Source: Budorcas taxicolor
Lineage: Eukaryota > Chordata > Mammalia > Artiodactyla > Bovidae
DNA length: 64,000 nt
Assembly: GCF_023091745.1 (NCBI RefSeq)
Contig: NC_068926.1
Location: forward strand, 71,298,001-71,362,000
Direction: 5' to 3'
The notes beneath the pieces were generated by a model, which had not been told where the DNA came from, did not search any database, and worked only from the letters and a program-made list of their open reading frames with translations. Shown here in pieces: positions 53,901 through 62,000 of this stretch; positions within the stretch are counted from its first letter, which is position 1, and every line of letters starts with the position of its first letter. The translations under genes were made by a program, and so were the position numbers.

Positions 53901-56900
53901 CCTGCGAGCCAGTTGTACCGGAGGCCCAGGCTTTCTTCCAGTGAGCAGGCCCTGGTGGCCTCTGCCTGAAACGCAGGGACTGGCCTGCCCCTCCCGAAGG
54001 GCTGGCTCAGTTGTGAGGTCCGGCTCGGTGGACTGAGAGCCAGCCATGCCTTGGAGAGCCAAGGTCGAGAGAGGCCCCTCTGCGAGTGACCTGTGTCTGA
54101 AGGCTCCAAGGGGCACTTGTGGGCAGCCTTCCTGGGTGTTCTCGGGGATGGGGAGGTCTGCCTCGTCAGACCTCCGGGCCAGGGAGTGGGGGTCTGGGGT
54201 CTGAGGGGAGAAGCCAGCATGTGCCTCTCACCACTGAGGGAGAAGCCACCTAGAGGAGCCCTTGGAGGCCTGTGAGCCCGCGTCCGTCCTGCGCACTCCT
54301 GTTGGTGACCAGGGCGGCAGATCCTTCCGGCTGCACGCAGGCCCGTGGGTGCTGCTGTGGCAGGGTATGGAAGGAACTGCCCAGGCGGAAGGCCCCCAGC
54401 TATTCCCACCGTGCTCCCCCCAGCCCCCTCTCCGGGGAGAAAGACTGCTCACCATCCGCTCAGGCCTCCCCTTCCCTCATTCCTGGGCCCGGGGGGCGGA
54501 AGTGCCAGGAGAGAGCCAGGGAGCTTTGTGAGCTGGCGGGCTCCCCGGCGTGGCGTGGTCCGGGGACGCCAGGGGCCAGCTTTATGGCTCTGCTCGGATG
54601 GGTGGAGACTGGCAGCTACCGGAGGGCAGTGTGTCTGTGTGGATGCTGCTCCTCTGTGCTGTGCGCTGAGAACGCTGGACTCTGAGGGCCCACGTGTGGC
54701 CTCGGATCTCAGAGAGGCCCCTGCGCTCTCCCCTGCAGCCCCTCTGGGGTGGTCTCAGGATGCTGGGTCTCAGGCATCGCGTGGTCCCCTCGCTGTCATC
54801 TGGCTGCTGGGCCCTGCCCTGGGTCCCAGGGACAGCTGGTGGAAGCTGGGTGACGGGGGTCTCAGGGTCTGAGCTGCCCCAAGCTGAGGCTCAGGGAGGC
54901 TGCAGGGCACGAGGTCACAGCTGCAGGACAGCCCCTGTGCACCCCCGGAGCCGCCCTGTGGGGCCGCCCTCCAGGCAGGGAGGCGGAGGGCAGCAGGGTG
55001 GCAGGCCTGCCCGTGCCAGGGCTGTCCCGTCCGCGTAGTGCCCGGGCAGTGGTGAGGGGCCTGGAGACCTGTGCCCTGCACTCCCCTCGGGGTGGCTGTC
55101 CGGCTCAGGGGTGCCTGTGGCAGCAGTGTTCTGAGCCACGCTCCATCGTGGCTGCAGGTTCGACTCCTGGGCGGGCATGGCTCTGGCCCGGGCCAGCCGC
55201 ATCCAAGACAAGCTGAACTCCAACGAGCTGAAGAGCGACGGGCCCATCTGGAAGCACGCCACACCCGTGCTCAGCTGCTTCCGGCGGGCGCTCGAGATCG
55301 ACAGCTCGAACCTGTCCCTGTGGATCGAGTTCGGTACTATGTCCTACGCCCTGCACTCCTTCGCCTCACGCCAGCTGAAGCAGTGGAGGCCCGAGCTGCC
55401 CGCTGAGCTCGTGCAGCAGGTGAGGGCGGCAGGAGGGGCTCGGCCCTGCCAGCTGGGTGCCCGCCGCCCGCACACCCCGGCTGGGGGGTGAGCTCCGGTC
55501 AGCACAGGCCTCCGGGCCACGGCAGAACCGCTGTCCCCTCCCTCTCCCTTCTGAGGGGCTTGCTGAGCCCTTGGGGGGCTGTCAGCGCTGCTGGGGTGTG
55601 GTGTGGGTGTGCAGGGGCTCCCTCGGCTCCTTGAGGGGATGCAGAGGGGCTCCGTGGTATGTCCAGGCGCATGTGGCAGGACGCCTTTGTCTGGGGAGGC
55701 TTCCCTGGAGAGCAGGCACGAGGGGACCTGCATGTGGACTGCCTGTGGTCAAGGCCGTCGATGGTCGCGGGGCCGCAGGGAGGCCTGGGGACAGCAGGTG
55801 CTTAGCCAGTGGGACCCTCGCCCCGGGCGAGCACCATCAGCCTGCGCTTGAGCGAGGTCTCTGTCGCCAGGCCGAGGACTTCCCCCCCAGCACCCTGCAG
55901 AGCAGCACATGGGCTCGCGGGGCCCTCGGCCTCGTGCCTCCCCTGACTCCGTGCAGCGCGCTGAGTGGGGGCGGCCCGGGCTTGTGGGGGCAGCCCGGGC
56001 CTGCGGAGCCGTGAGGAGCACGCAGTGTAGGGAGCTGAACTGAGGCGGGAGCGCCTGCAGGAGAGGCTAGTGTAGAGCCCCGGGGCTGTCCCAGGGACTC
56101 TTGGGGGCTGGTGCGGGCCCAGGGGGGTCCGGGGGCCATCTCAGGGCTGTTGGGGGTCCCAGAGTTAGATCAGGGGTCCGGGGGCCGCCCTCAGGGCTGT
56201 TGCGGACCCCGCAGTCAGACGAGGGCGGGGCGTGTCCCCTGCAGTTGGAGGAGCGGCGAGACAGCATGCTGGAGACAGCCCAGCACTGCTTCACGTCAGC
56301 GGCGCGCTGTGAGGGCGATGGGGACGAGGAGGAGTGGCTCATTCACTACATGCTGGGCAAGGTGGCCGAGAAGCAGCAGCAGCCGCCCACCGCGTACCTG
56401 CGGCACTACCGGCAGGCCAGCCACCTCCTGCACGAGGAGGCGGCCCGCTACCCCAAGAAGATCCACTACCACAACCCCCCTGAGCTGGCCATGGAGGCCC
56501 TGGAGGTGAGGCTGCGCCGGCCGCGGGGTGAAGGTGGGCGCACACTCCCGAGACGGCCCTGCGGCCACCCCGTGGCACCGTGTGCGCTCCTGTTCCAGCA
56601 GCCGTTCCCCTTCAAGGGTGCTCACTGCCCCTTCTCGGGGGGGAGCGTCAGCCCCCAGCACTGCAGCTCCGGGCTCTTGCACCTGCAGCCTGCTCCCTAG
56701 GTGCTCGGGGCGGGGGGGCTCCCAGCTGGGGGACGGGGGAGCTGAGGAGCCGCGACCCTCTGGACCCCCGGGTCACAGTCTCGCATGCTCCTCCCGAGCA
56801 GACTGTGTGCCTGCCTGGGTGTGCGTGTGGGTTCAGGCAGCACGCTCGGGGTCCTCCCTGGCGCACACGTGGTCCACGAGGCGGCTTCCAAGGACACGGT

Positions 56901-59031
56901 GCGGGCCTGGGGGCTCCTGGCTTCCTGGGACCTGGGGCTCGTCAGCGTCGCCCTTTGCAGGCCGCGCGCCCGCCCCACCATTCCTCTGCCCAGAAGCCGC
57001 TGGGAATTTGGGGCCGAGTCTGCGTGCTTACTCCTTTTTTTGTATTTGCTTCTGCCGGTGAGGTTACGATCATCAGTGGTTAAGGAGACCATAAGAATGG
57101 AATCGTTCAAAAGTGTTTAAACTGAAAAATTGAAAGTCCCCAGCGATCCCAGCTCCCTGGTTGCAGAACTCTGTGTTAAAATCTGGGCCCTATCCTTTCT
57201 GGACGTGTTTCCTGTTAACACGCAGACACGAAGTGACATGCTCAGCTCCTGTTAAGCGGTCTTTTTTCCCTGACGAGACGTAGTGGGAGGGGCTGGCAGG
57301 CCCCCTCCGCCGTAGGCACCCAGCCCTTCTCCGGTGTGGCCTCCCCTCTTGGGGCCCACGGTGCAGGGATGCGTGTGCAGGCACTGTCCACTCTCCATGG
57401 TGCCAGGGCAAGGGGGGCGGTGCAGGGAGGGCGGTGCTGGGTGAGCCCCTGGGGGAGGGGGTCGGGGACAGGCAGCCTCGCTCGGCCTCTGGGGGTGCCG
57501 CTCACGCCGTGTCGTCCTTGTCCCAGGTGTACTTCCGGCTCCACGCATCCGTCCTGAAGCTCCTGGGGAGGCCAGATTCCGGGGTCAGTGCAGAGGTCCT
57601 GGTGAGCTTCATGAAGGAGGCTGCAGAAGGGCCCTTTGCCAGGGGCGAGGAGAAGAACGCACCCAAAGCCTCAGAGAAGTGAGTGGGTGCTCCTGGCGGC
57701 TGGGTGGGGCGGGGTCTGCTGAGCCGTCATGAGCTCAGGAGTCAGGCCAGGCCCCAGGCTCCCAGTGGCGGCCGGGGTCCTTCTGTTGAACCCCAGATGC
57801 AGAGGGTGCGTGAGCGCCCTGCACCGCCCTGTCACCTCCTAGCACAGCTCTGCCTGCGTGGACACTGCTCACTGCAGCCTCCTGCCCCAGACCCAGGCAA
57901 GGGTCCTCTCTCAGCCTCGCTGAGCTCGGGGCGCTGGGGCCGTGATGTGGTTGCCTGGCGGGCCTTCCTGGGGTGTGGGTCACCCGGTGTCCACGTCCTG
58001 GAGCTTTGGCTCAGCTCACCCCATCTCTGGGCCTATGCCCAGGCGGGCTCCGTGCTGTTAGCTTGTGGGACAGGTGGGCACACGTGTGGACATCACCCAG
58101 GTGGGACGCAGTGTACCCAGAGATCATCGTCAGAAAGGGCCCTCCAGACACAGCAGGAATGGGCTTTGTGTGATCATAAGTCTTTCTTTTTTTACTTGAA
58201 AATTATATAAGTAACGCACACGGACGCTAGATGTAGGAGGCTCTGGCAGGCGTGAGCGTGGACTGGCGCATGGCGACCCACCCGTCTGCTCCCCGCTGCT
58301 CCCCAGAGCGCGCGCTGTGCGTCCACACATGCTCCAGCGGCACACTCAGCTCCCGGCTCCTGTACTCTATGGAAACGCCCTCCCACATGAGCTGGAGGTC
58401 GGCGGTCCCGGCGGTGGGTCTGGGACTGCCTCTGAGACGCTCCCCACCCGCTGGCACGTGCTACTCCCGAGAGGAGCTCAGGGCGCCGTGCTTTCTGCGG
58501 CCATTTGCTTCTGCACGTGTGAGCGTGGCCACACACTGACCAGGATGAGATCCCTCAGGCCCCGGGTGTCACACGAGGTGCTGAGGGTGTGGGGTGGGCG
58601 CCTCCAGGGAGGCGTCTGCCTGCTGTGAGACTTGAGCTGGCAGCAGGCACAGCTGTAAAGATTGGGCAGTGACTGGCTACGGCTGGAGCCCAAGTAGGGC
58701 CCCTGGGGCCACGCCTTCAGCCCTGGGACAGTGTCACCCAAGGAGACGAGTGCCACCCGAGGGGACGGTGCCACCAAAGGGGAAGGGTGCCACCAGAGGC
58801 ACTGGCCCCGCCTCAGGGGAGATGGACCCTGATGCACCTGCCCTCTGGCCCACAGGGAGAAGGCCTGCCTGGTGGACGAGGACTCCCGCTCTTCAGCTGG
58901 GACACTGCCGGGCCCCGGAGCCCCCCTCCCCTCCTCTGGCCCAGGTCTGACTTCCCCACCTTACACAGCCACTCCGGTTGACCACGATTACGTCAAATGT
59001 AAAAAACCCCACCAGCAGGCCACGCCGGACG
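26923..59031 (+). CDS. CABIN1: CABIN1, calcineurin-binding protein cabin-1 (exons 2-26; 3' end outside window)
   Basis: CABIN1 is a nuclear scaffold. It is a subunit of the HIRA complex (with HIRA, UBN1, ASF1a) that deposits histone H3.3, and it represses calcineurin and MEF2. Twenty-five exons with intact phases give 1,365 codons plus one split codon, out of about 2,200 residues in the human protein. N-terminal TPR-like helices fall in residues about 36-157. A lysine/arginine-rich nuclear-localisation stretch (KKGVKRKK, KRRSARVR) lies in exon 10 at about 375-410. Further TPR-like helices lie in the 615-650 and 1055-1140 regions by the human arrangement. Identity to human is very high in most exons. 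Exon 15 lacks four residues of the human sequence, and exon 9 is the most diverged. The calcineurin/MEF2-binding C-terminus is beyond 64000. Intron 11 holds a minisatellite and intron 16 a BovB. No disrupting mutation was seen. Confidence 0.98.
27388..27480 (+). CDS. CABIN1: CABIN1 exon 3
   Basis: 31 codons, residues 2-32, IRIAALNASSTVEDDHEGSF and following to KEAQ; donor gtgtgc. Nearly identical to human. Confidence 0.97.
27848..27961 (+). CDS. CABIN1: CABIN1 exon 4
   Basis: 38 codons, residues 33-70, the first TPR-like helical pair (ALYHKALDLQKH, FEESAKAYHELL). Confidence 0.97.
28452..28586 (+). CDS. CABIN1: CABIN1 exon 5
   Basis: 45 codons, residues 71-115, including [20 protein letters not shown], the start of the second TPR-like repeat. 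Confidence 0.97.
28739..28919 (+). CDS. CABIN1: CABIN1 exon 6
   Basis: Residues 116-175 plus one base of Thr176. Encodes the second and third TPR-like repeats (LWYKIGHVALKL, ARHAFEEGLRCNP). Confidence 0.97.
28920..30785 (+). other. CABIN1: CABIN1 intron 6
   Basis: GC-rich, no interspersed repeat. 29795-29930 holds two to three imperfect tandem copies of GGCCTCTGCTGTCTGTCCTC-type sequence. Confidence 0.6.
30786..30915 (+). CDS. CABIN1: CABIN1 exon 7
   Basis: Residues 176-218 plus part of Cys219 (CLYFICKALEKDCRYSKG... to MFLQ). Confidence 0.97.
30916..31941 (+). other. CABIN1: CABIN1 intron 7
   Basis: GC-rich to about 31610, then a 250-bp AT-rich patch up to the exon 8 acceptor. No repeat recognised. 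Confidence 0.5.
31942..32091 (+). CDS. CABIN1: CABIN1 exon 8
   Basis: Residues 219-268 plus part of Thr269, starting DMSIHEVSVSEAESQAIVDE; donor gtaggt. Confidence 0.97.
32640..32795 (+). repeat. Degenerate CACAACACG-type repeat in CABIN1 intron 8
   Basis: Imperfect repetition of CGCAACACAACACGGGACAC-like words with no G-run. It appears on the track as three long open frames, none coding. Confidence 0.65.
33163..33449 (+). CDS. CABIN1: CABIN1 exon 9
   Basis: The longest exon here, residues 269-365. A conserved start (WKCLGESLLATYHHL) is followed by a Pro/Ala/Val-rich low-complexity linker, the least human-like part of the protein in this window. Confidence 0.96.
33450..34340 (+). other. CABIN1: CABIN1 intron 9, first part
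   Basis: Unique GC-rich then AT-rich sequence; oligo-T runs at about 34183-34204 and 34210-34260. No gene or named repeat seen. Confidence 0.5.
34345..35232 (-). mobile_element. Young 5'-truncated L1 (L1-BT type)
   Basis: Antisense copy beginning with a reversed A-rich tail (TTTTTATTTTTATTTATT) at about 34350. The 3' UTR and ORF2 end follow (GAGTAATACTCCATTGTGTA, CTGTTCTCCATAGTGGCTGT, GAGCATCTTTTCATGTGTTT). Little decayed compared with other L1 pieces here. Confidence 0.85.
35344..35512 (+). CDS. CABIN1: CABIN1 exon 10
   Basis: Residues 366-420 plus part of Arg421. A strongly basic block (KKGVKRKK, KRRSARVR, KKEEK) fits a nuclear localisation signal. Confidence 0.97.
35513..37152 (+). other. 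CABIN1: CABIN1 intron 10
   Basis: 1.6 kb of GC-rich unique sequence; no repeat or extra exon recognised. Confidence 0.5.
37153..37289 (+). CDS. CABIN1: CABIN1 exon 11
   Basis: Residues 421-466 plus part of Glu467, acidic start LRKLDPEEEDDPF and end SATFMES; donor gtagga. Confidence 0.97.
37624..38452 (+). repeat. 16-bp minisatellite, about 51 copies, in CABIN1 intron 11
   Basis: Consensus GGGCCCCCCTCACGTC with variants in which CTCACGTC becomes CTCTCGTC or CTTTGCGTC, and some 17-bp units. A higher-order copy is visible: the marker word CGGATCCCCCC recurs 404 bp apart (37706 and 38110). Each unit has a CpG. All three + frames stay open because 16 is not a multiple of 3, so the array looks like long proline-rich reading frames; it is intronic. 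Confidence 0.95.
38469..38686 (+). CDS. CABIN1: CABIN1 exon 12
   Basis: Residues 467-539. Acceptor ccggcag stands 18 nt after the last unit of the intron 11 minisatellite. Encodes EKQDVHAFLLGNLSNGG through DCSNRHIQ. Confidence 0.97.
39355..39433 (+). CDS. CABIN1: CABIN1 exon 13
   Basis: 26 codons plus one base, residues 540-565 (EMMLMSLCCMELQLDQWLL...). Confidence 0.97.
39855..40042 (+). CDS. CABIN1: CABIN1 exon 14
   Basis: Residues 566-628, VSPRNCPAGVLNGRFGPDF through WLKARFLALQ, part of a TPR-like helical region. Confidence 0.97.
40684..40824 (+). CDS. CABIN1: CABIN1 exon 15
   Basis: 47 codons, residues 629-675. GDMEQALENYDICTEMLQSS is TPR-like. After it the sequence is four residues shorter than human CABIN1. 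Confidence 0.96.
41657..41851 (+). CDS. CABIN1: CABIN1 exon 16
   Basis: 65 codons, residues 676-740, IDKNLRSLERCQSLEE through ERPAQLLLLQ. Confidence 0.97.
41852..42940 (+). other. CABIN1: CABIN1 intron 16, left of BovB
   Basis: Unique GC-rich sequence with an AT-rich patch at about 42040-42150; no exon seen. Confidence 0.5.
42951..46160 (+). mobile_element. Nearly full-length BovB (RTE) LINE, inactive
   Basis: About 3.2 kb, sense to CABIN1. Order: 5' UTR, endonuclease (VLFILGDWNAKVGSQ, about 43390-43950), linker, reverse transcriptase (KASGGDGIPVELF, GFRKGRGTRDQIANI, QGCILSPCL, about 44680-45480), C-terminal part, and the GAGCGACTGAACTGAACTG end. It is broken by several stops (for example after KRV near 43540 and after ASKD at 43830) and a frame change near 45285. 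The catalytic YADD reads HADD (CAT at 45375-45377). A possible short target repeat AATGCTTTT lies at 42941 and 46173. Confidence 0.92.
46165..46300 (-). mobile_element. Possible antisense L1 scrap
   Basis: CTTTGACATACAGAAGTTTT and ATCAAATCTCTTGATGTTTT resemble L1 antisense text; short and diverged. 46300-47085 is unique. Confidence 0.4.
47085..47360 (+). repeat. Imperfect tandem repeat containing the CABIN1 exon 17 splice acceptor
   Basis: Units of 110 and 85 bp carry GAGCGTGGCCGCGTGTCCCC, then TCACC.TCTCCTCCCTCACAG. The acceptor word recurs at 47165, 47275 and the true site 47360. After the first two copies GGGCGGCCC follows; after the third the exon begins. Confidence 0.85.
47361..47597 (+). 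CDS. CABIN1: CABIN1 exon 17
   Basis: 79 codons, residues 741-819, DSLLRLGDHRQCFECSDV through TRLTSNLIQ. The acceptor tcctccctcacag also occurs twice upstream in a tandem repeat. Confidence 0.96.
47694..47850 (+). CDS. CABIN1: CABIN1 exon 18
   Basis: Residues 820-871 plus one base, VIDCSMAVQEEPKEPHVGS through QSPADE. Confidence 0.97.
47851..49010 (+). other. CABIN1: CABIN1 intron 18, left part
   Basis: GC-rich unique sequence; no exon or repeat recognised. Confidence 0.5.
49010..50060 (-). other. Unexplained segment of CABIN1 intron 18
   Basis: A 190-bp AT-rich block (49010-49200) is followed by 850 bp whose minus strand keeps open frames of 125 and 142 codons. I do not recognise either peptide. 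Nothing identifies a parent gene, poly(A) tail or flanking duplication. Confidence 0.25.
50708..50823 (+). CDS. CABIN1: CABIN1 exon 19
   Basis: Residues 872-910, ASAELPTLPSSLMLLNTAHE through GALLRFY; donor gtaagt. Confidence 0.97.
50904..50924 (+). repeat. (CT)n microsatellite
   Basis: Uninterrupted CTCTCT run in CABIN1 intron 19, about 80 nt after exon 19. Confidence 0.9.
51066..51195 (+). mobile_element. Bov-A2 type SINE fragment
   Basis: TTCTTGCCTGGAGAATCCC, GGGGTCGCACTGAGTCGGAC and an AGCAGCGGCAGCGGCG tail. Confidence 0.85.
51612..51872 (-). mobile_element. Bov-A2 type SINE, two units
   Basis: Reverse copy, GCTGCTGCCGCCGCCAAGTC head and second unit GTCGCTCAGTCATGTCCGAC, ending GTACTGGAGTGGGGTGCC. 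Intron 19 otherwise unique. Confidence 0.9.
52396..52557 (+). CDS. CABIN1: CABIN1 exon 20
   Basis: 54 codons, residues 911-964, VRVLQKELAAPTAEDTHP through EEHAAQQ. Confidence 0.97.
53197..53403 (+). CDS. CABIN1: CABIN1 exon 21
   Basis: 69 codons, residues 965-1033, VDLLWEDALFMFEYFKPKT through YIEGTSLE. Confidence 0.97.
53492..53637 (+). CDS. CABIN1: CABIN1 exon 22
   Basis: Residues 1034-1081 plus part of Arg1082. The end ([20 protein letters not shown]) is TPR-like. The intron before it is only 88 nt. Confidence 0.97.
53638..55157 (+). other. CABIN1: CABIN1 intron 22
   Basis: GC-rich unique sequence; no repeat or extra exon recognised. Confidence 0.5.
55158..55419 (+). CDS. CABIN1: CABIN1 exon 23
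   Basis: Residues 1082-1169, FDSWAGMALARASRIQDKL through PAELVQQ, with a further TPR-like pair around HATPVLSCFRRALEID. Confidence 0.97.
55420..56244 (+). other. CABIN1: CABIN1 intron 23
   Basis: GC-rich; 56122-56215 holds an imperfect duplication of GGGGTCCGGGGGCC with TCAGGGCTGTTG, just before exon 24. Confidence 0.6.
56245..56505 (+). CDS. CABIN1: CABIN1 exon 24
   Basis: 87 codons, residues 1170-1256, LEERRDSMLETAQHCFTSA through ELAMEALE. Confidence 0.97.
56506..57526 (+). other. CABIN1: CABIN1 intron 24
   Basis: GC-rich with an AT-richer patch near 57030-57200; nothing recognised. Confidence 0.5.
57527..57678 (+). CDS. CABIN1: CABIN1 exon 25
   Basis: Residues 1257-1306 plus part of Lys1307, VYFRLHASVLKLLGRPDSG through PKASE. 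Confidence 0.97.
57679..58855 (+). other. CABIN1: CABIN1 intron 25
   Basis: Mostly unique, with a short AT-rich patch at 58160-58220 and a minisatellite near its 3' end. Confidence 0.5.
58731..58802 (+). repeat. Four-copy 17-19-bp minisatellite before CABIN1 exon 26
   Basis: GTGTCACCCAAGGAGAC, GTGCCACCCGAGGGGAC, GTGCCACCAAAGGGGA and GTGCCACCAGAGGCAC follow one another. Confidence 0.8.
58856..59031 (+). CDS. CABIN1: CABIN1 exon 26, last exon in window
   Basis: Residues 1307-1365 plus the first base of Asp1366, EKACLVDEDSRSSAGTLPG through KPHQQATPD; donor gtacag. The next exon (human RSQDS... region) was not found before 64000. Confidence 0.96.
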
Positions 59032-62000
59032 GTACAGTCCCTGTTCCCCCTCCCGCCAGCCCAGGGCGGCACGCCAGTCCCGGGGGGGCGCTTCGGGCAA
59101 CAAGTTGCTTTGCTATGTGAGGGGGTGCCGGGTGTGGGCTGACACGGGCAATGTTGCGGTCTTCATTAACCTCATGGACTCACCGTTGACCCTCTGCCCC
59201 CACATGCTCAGGGCCGCCACCTGCCCCGCCCCCGGGGGCCTCCGCGAGTCCGCCTTGCCCGCTGCGGGCCGGGGACCTGAGAGGCCGTGGGGATCAGACG
59301 AGCTGGCAGGGAATCGGCCGGCTCCCCATGCGGGCCGGGCAGGCGGCGGCCGGTCACCACATCCTCACTAACACCTCGGGCCTGCGTGCCGGCCTCGCAG
59401 TCGGTCTCCTCACGCTCTCCTCTGGCGCACCAGGACGCAGGCCGGGCCCTGAGGGCAGGTGTGGGAGCAGGGCCCCGCAGAGCCGCGGGGGTCCCAGGGC
59501 ACGCAACTCCCTGGGCTGCCGTCTGCACCCTGGGGGGAGCGCGTGCTGGCTGGGCCCCCGGCTGTGGGTGTGCGTGTGCAGACCTGCGTGGGCCGTCTGA
59601 GCGTGTGCTGTGTGTCTCCGTCCCCACCTGCCCGCCCCGAGCAGGGAGCACAGACCTGGAGCTGGGAGGCCTGTCCTCCCACTATGACCCCACAGACGTG
59701 CCCCAAGCAGGCCTTTCCCCGCCCCGCACCTCAGGGTGGGCCCTCTTGGGACCTTTCATCTTGAGGACACTGAGAGAACACTGGAAACGAGTCCCTACTC
59801 GGGAAGTCCCTTCGGCCAGGCACTCTCTGGAGGACTTGGGGCCAGGCCAGCCTCGGGGTTGGGAGCGCCACTCGGGGTCCCGCCCTGGCACACACGTGTG
59901 CGTGGCGCTGGGGAGCAGAGCACTGCAGACAGGTGCTGGTGTCATGTGTGCTGGGCGCCTGGCTCCGGAGGCATGTGCAGGGAGCCGCGCGCACAGCCAG
60001 GTGCCACCTCAGCCCTGAAGGCGACCCTGCTGCCCCCTGGATGGGCCGCTGAGCGCCGGGTCCACCTCAGGCCGCGCTGCTCCTGAGGACGCCTCCGCCT
60101 CAGCCCCAGAGTGCGCCCAGGTCAGCTCTTATCCAGAGAGACTGGGAGAGGTTCTGGAAGGCGGCCAGGGCCTGTGTAGGGAGCTTGACGCCTGCTCACC
60201 ATCTTCATGATCACGCAGCGTAGCGTCAAAGGCCTGGGTGCTCTCTGAGCCACCCACACCAGGGTGGGGAGCTTTCTGCCGCCCGCCCGCAGCCCTGGGG
60301 AGAGTGCCTGGAACCAAGCAGTCCCCGGGCAGCGGGAGGTGCACATGGCTGACCGAGGGCCCCGGCTGGACCAAGAGGGACAGACAGCGCGAGGCCTCTG
60401 CTCTGCAGCCCTGCAGCCTCACCTCTCAGTTTGTCCGTCTCGGGAGATGCTGTTGAGGATTTCAGCGCCAGAGTGCGTTGGCGCCTTCAGGGTGCTTCCA
60501 GAGATGGCTGTTGACACGGGCTTGACCCAGCAGGATGAGAGCCTGGAGCAGGCCCTGTGCTCCCCACGCTGCGGTGTGCAGCGCGCATGTGTGCTGTGCG
60601 TGTGTGCATCCAGGTCCCTGCAGGAAGCTCTGTGCGGGGGCTCCGGGCTGGGTCCCGGGTCTGGGTCCCTGCAGGAAGCTCTGTGTGGTGGCTCCGGGCT
60701 GGGTCCCGGGTGTGGCACCAGGCGCCCGTGCTTGCGGCAACCTGGCGGGCTTGGCCGTGGGTCCTGTCCCCTCTGAGGGAGCGGGCTGAGGGCAGGAGGC
60801 TGCAGGGCTAGTTGGGGCTGGGCTGAGGGCAGCTGGAGTCTCAGGTGGGCAGTGGGGAGGCCCCCCTGGGAGGCCCCTGCAGGCCGAGGGTGCTGGGTGT
60901 GTATGTCTCCCTGGTGGGGGGGTCGCTGCCGGCAGGGTCCAGGGAGTAGGCCTGACAGAGCGACCTGGCCCTGGAATGGACTGGCCACGCCCCTCGCCGT
61001 CTCCTGATGTCCTCCATGTCACCTCAGAGTCCCGGAGCGGGCGGGGGCCTTGGGGTGGGCCCTCCAGGCAGCCTGTGGCCTTGCCTTCTGGGCGAAGCTT
61101 AGCCAGGACAGGGGTGTGGGGGTCAGAAGGGCGGGGCCACCGGGCTGCGGGGTGCCTGTGGGCCCATGTGCAGCAGGAGCCCCGGGGTTGGTGAGCCATG
61201 CAGGTCCTCGGGGAGCCCCGTAGCATCCATCGCCACTGCCACGCCGCCATCCCCCACCTGTGTCATGTACACCTGTGCCCGTCCCCACGGTCACCCACGC
61301 TGCCTCCGCCAGCATTGCCCGTGCCGCCCCTAACCCTGAGCGCGCCGCCCTGGCCGTCCCGCTTGCGCTGTCCCGGCTCGCTTCAGGGACCAAGCTGACG
61401 CATGCTGCCCCTCAGTCCAGCTCCCTGCTGCCCGTGGCCAGGGCACTTCCGCGTCGCTGTGCGGTGTTTGGAGAGTGTATGTCTGACGCGCTTGGCTTCC
61501 GCCCCAGCTCCGGGCAGACGCGCTGCAGCCCCGGCCTCCCTGTGCCGCCTGCCTGCCTGGCAGGCCCCTCCGTCTGCACTCCTGTCGCTTCGTTGCTTTT
61601 CACTTAAGAAGGTCGCAGAGGCGGCAGACTCTCGCGTGGTCTCTGAAGGACAGGGCCCGGGCACGTCCGGGCGGGGCGGGGCAGCGTCCTCAAGAACAGG
61701 TGGACGCAGGGCAGGCTGTGTTCTGGGCACAGCCCTGCCCACGGTGCCCGGGCGCCCCTGCCTCCCCACAGGGCGGGCCCAGCGTCAGGCCAGGGTGGGG
61801 AGCCGGGAGAGGGCCGGCCCGTGAGCCTCCTCTTCCTCCCCTCCCTGGTCTTCAGGCTGCAGCTCTTCATGGTGTCTGGGGAGTGCCTGGTGGGTGCTCA
61901 GCCTGGGAGAGGGCGCCGTTGGGGGAGCCTAGATGAGGCCTTGGTTGGGTCTGTGTGTCCCTGGGGCGGCGCTTGGTGCCCCAAGGGAGCGTCATGAGCT

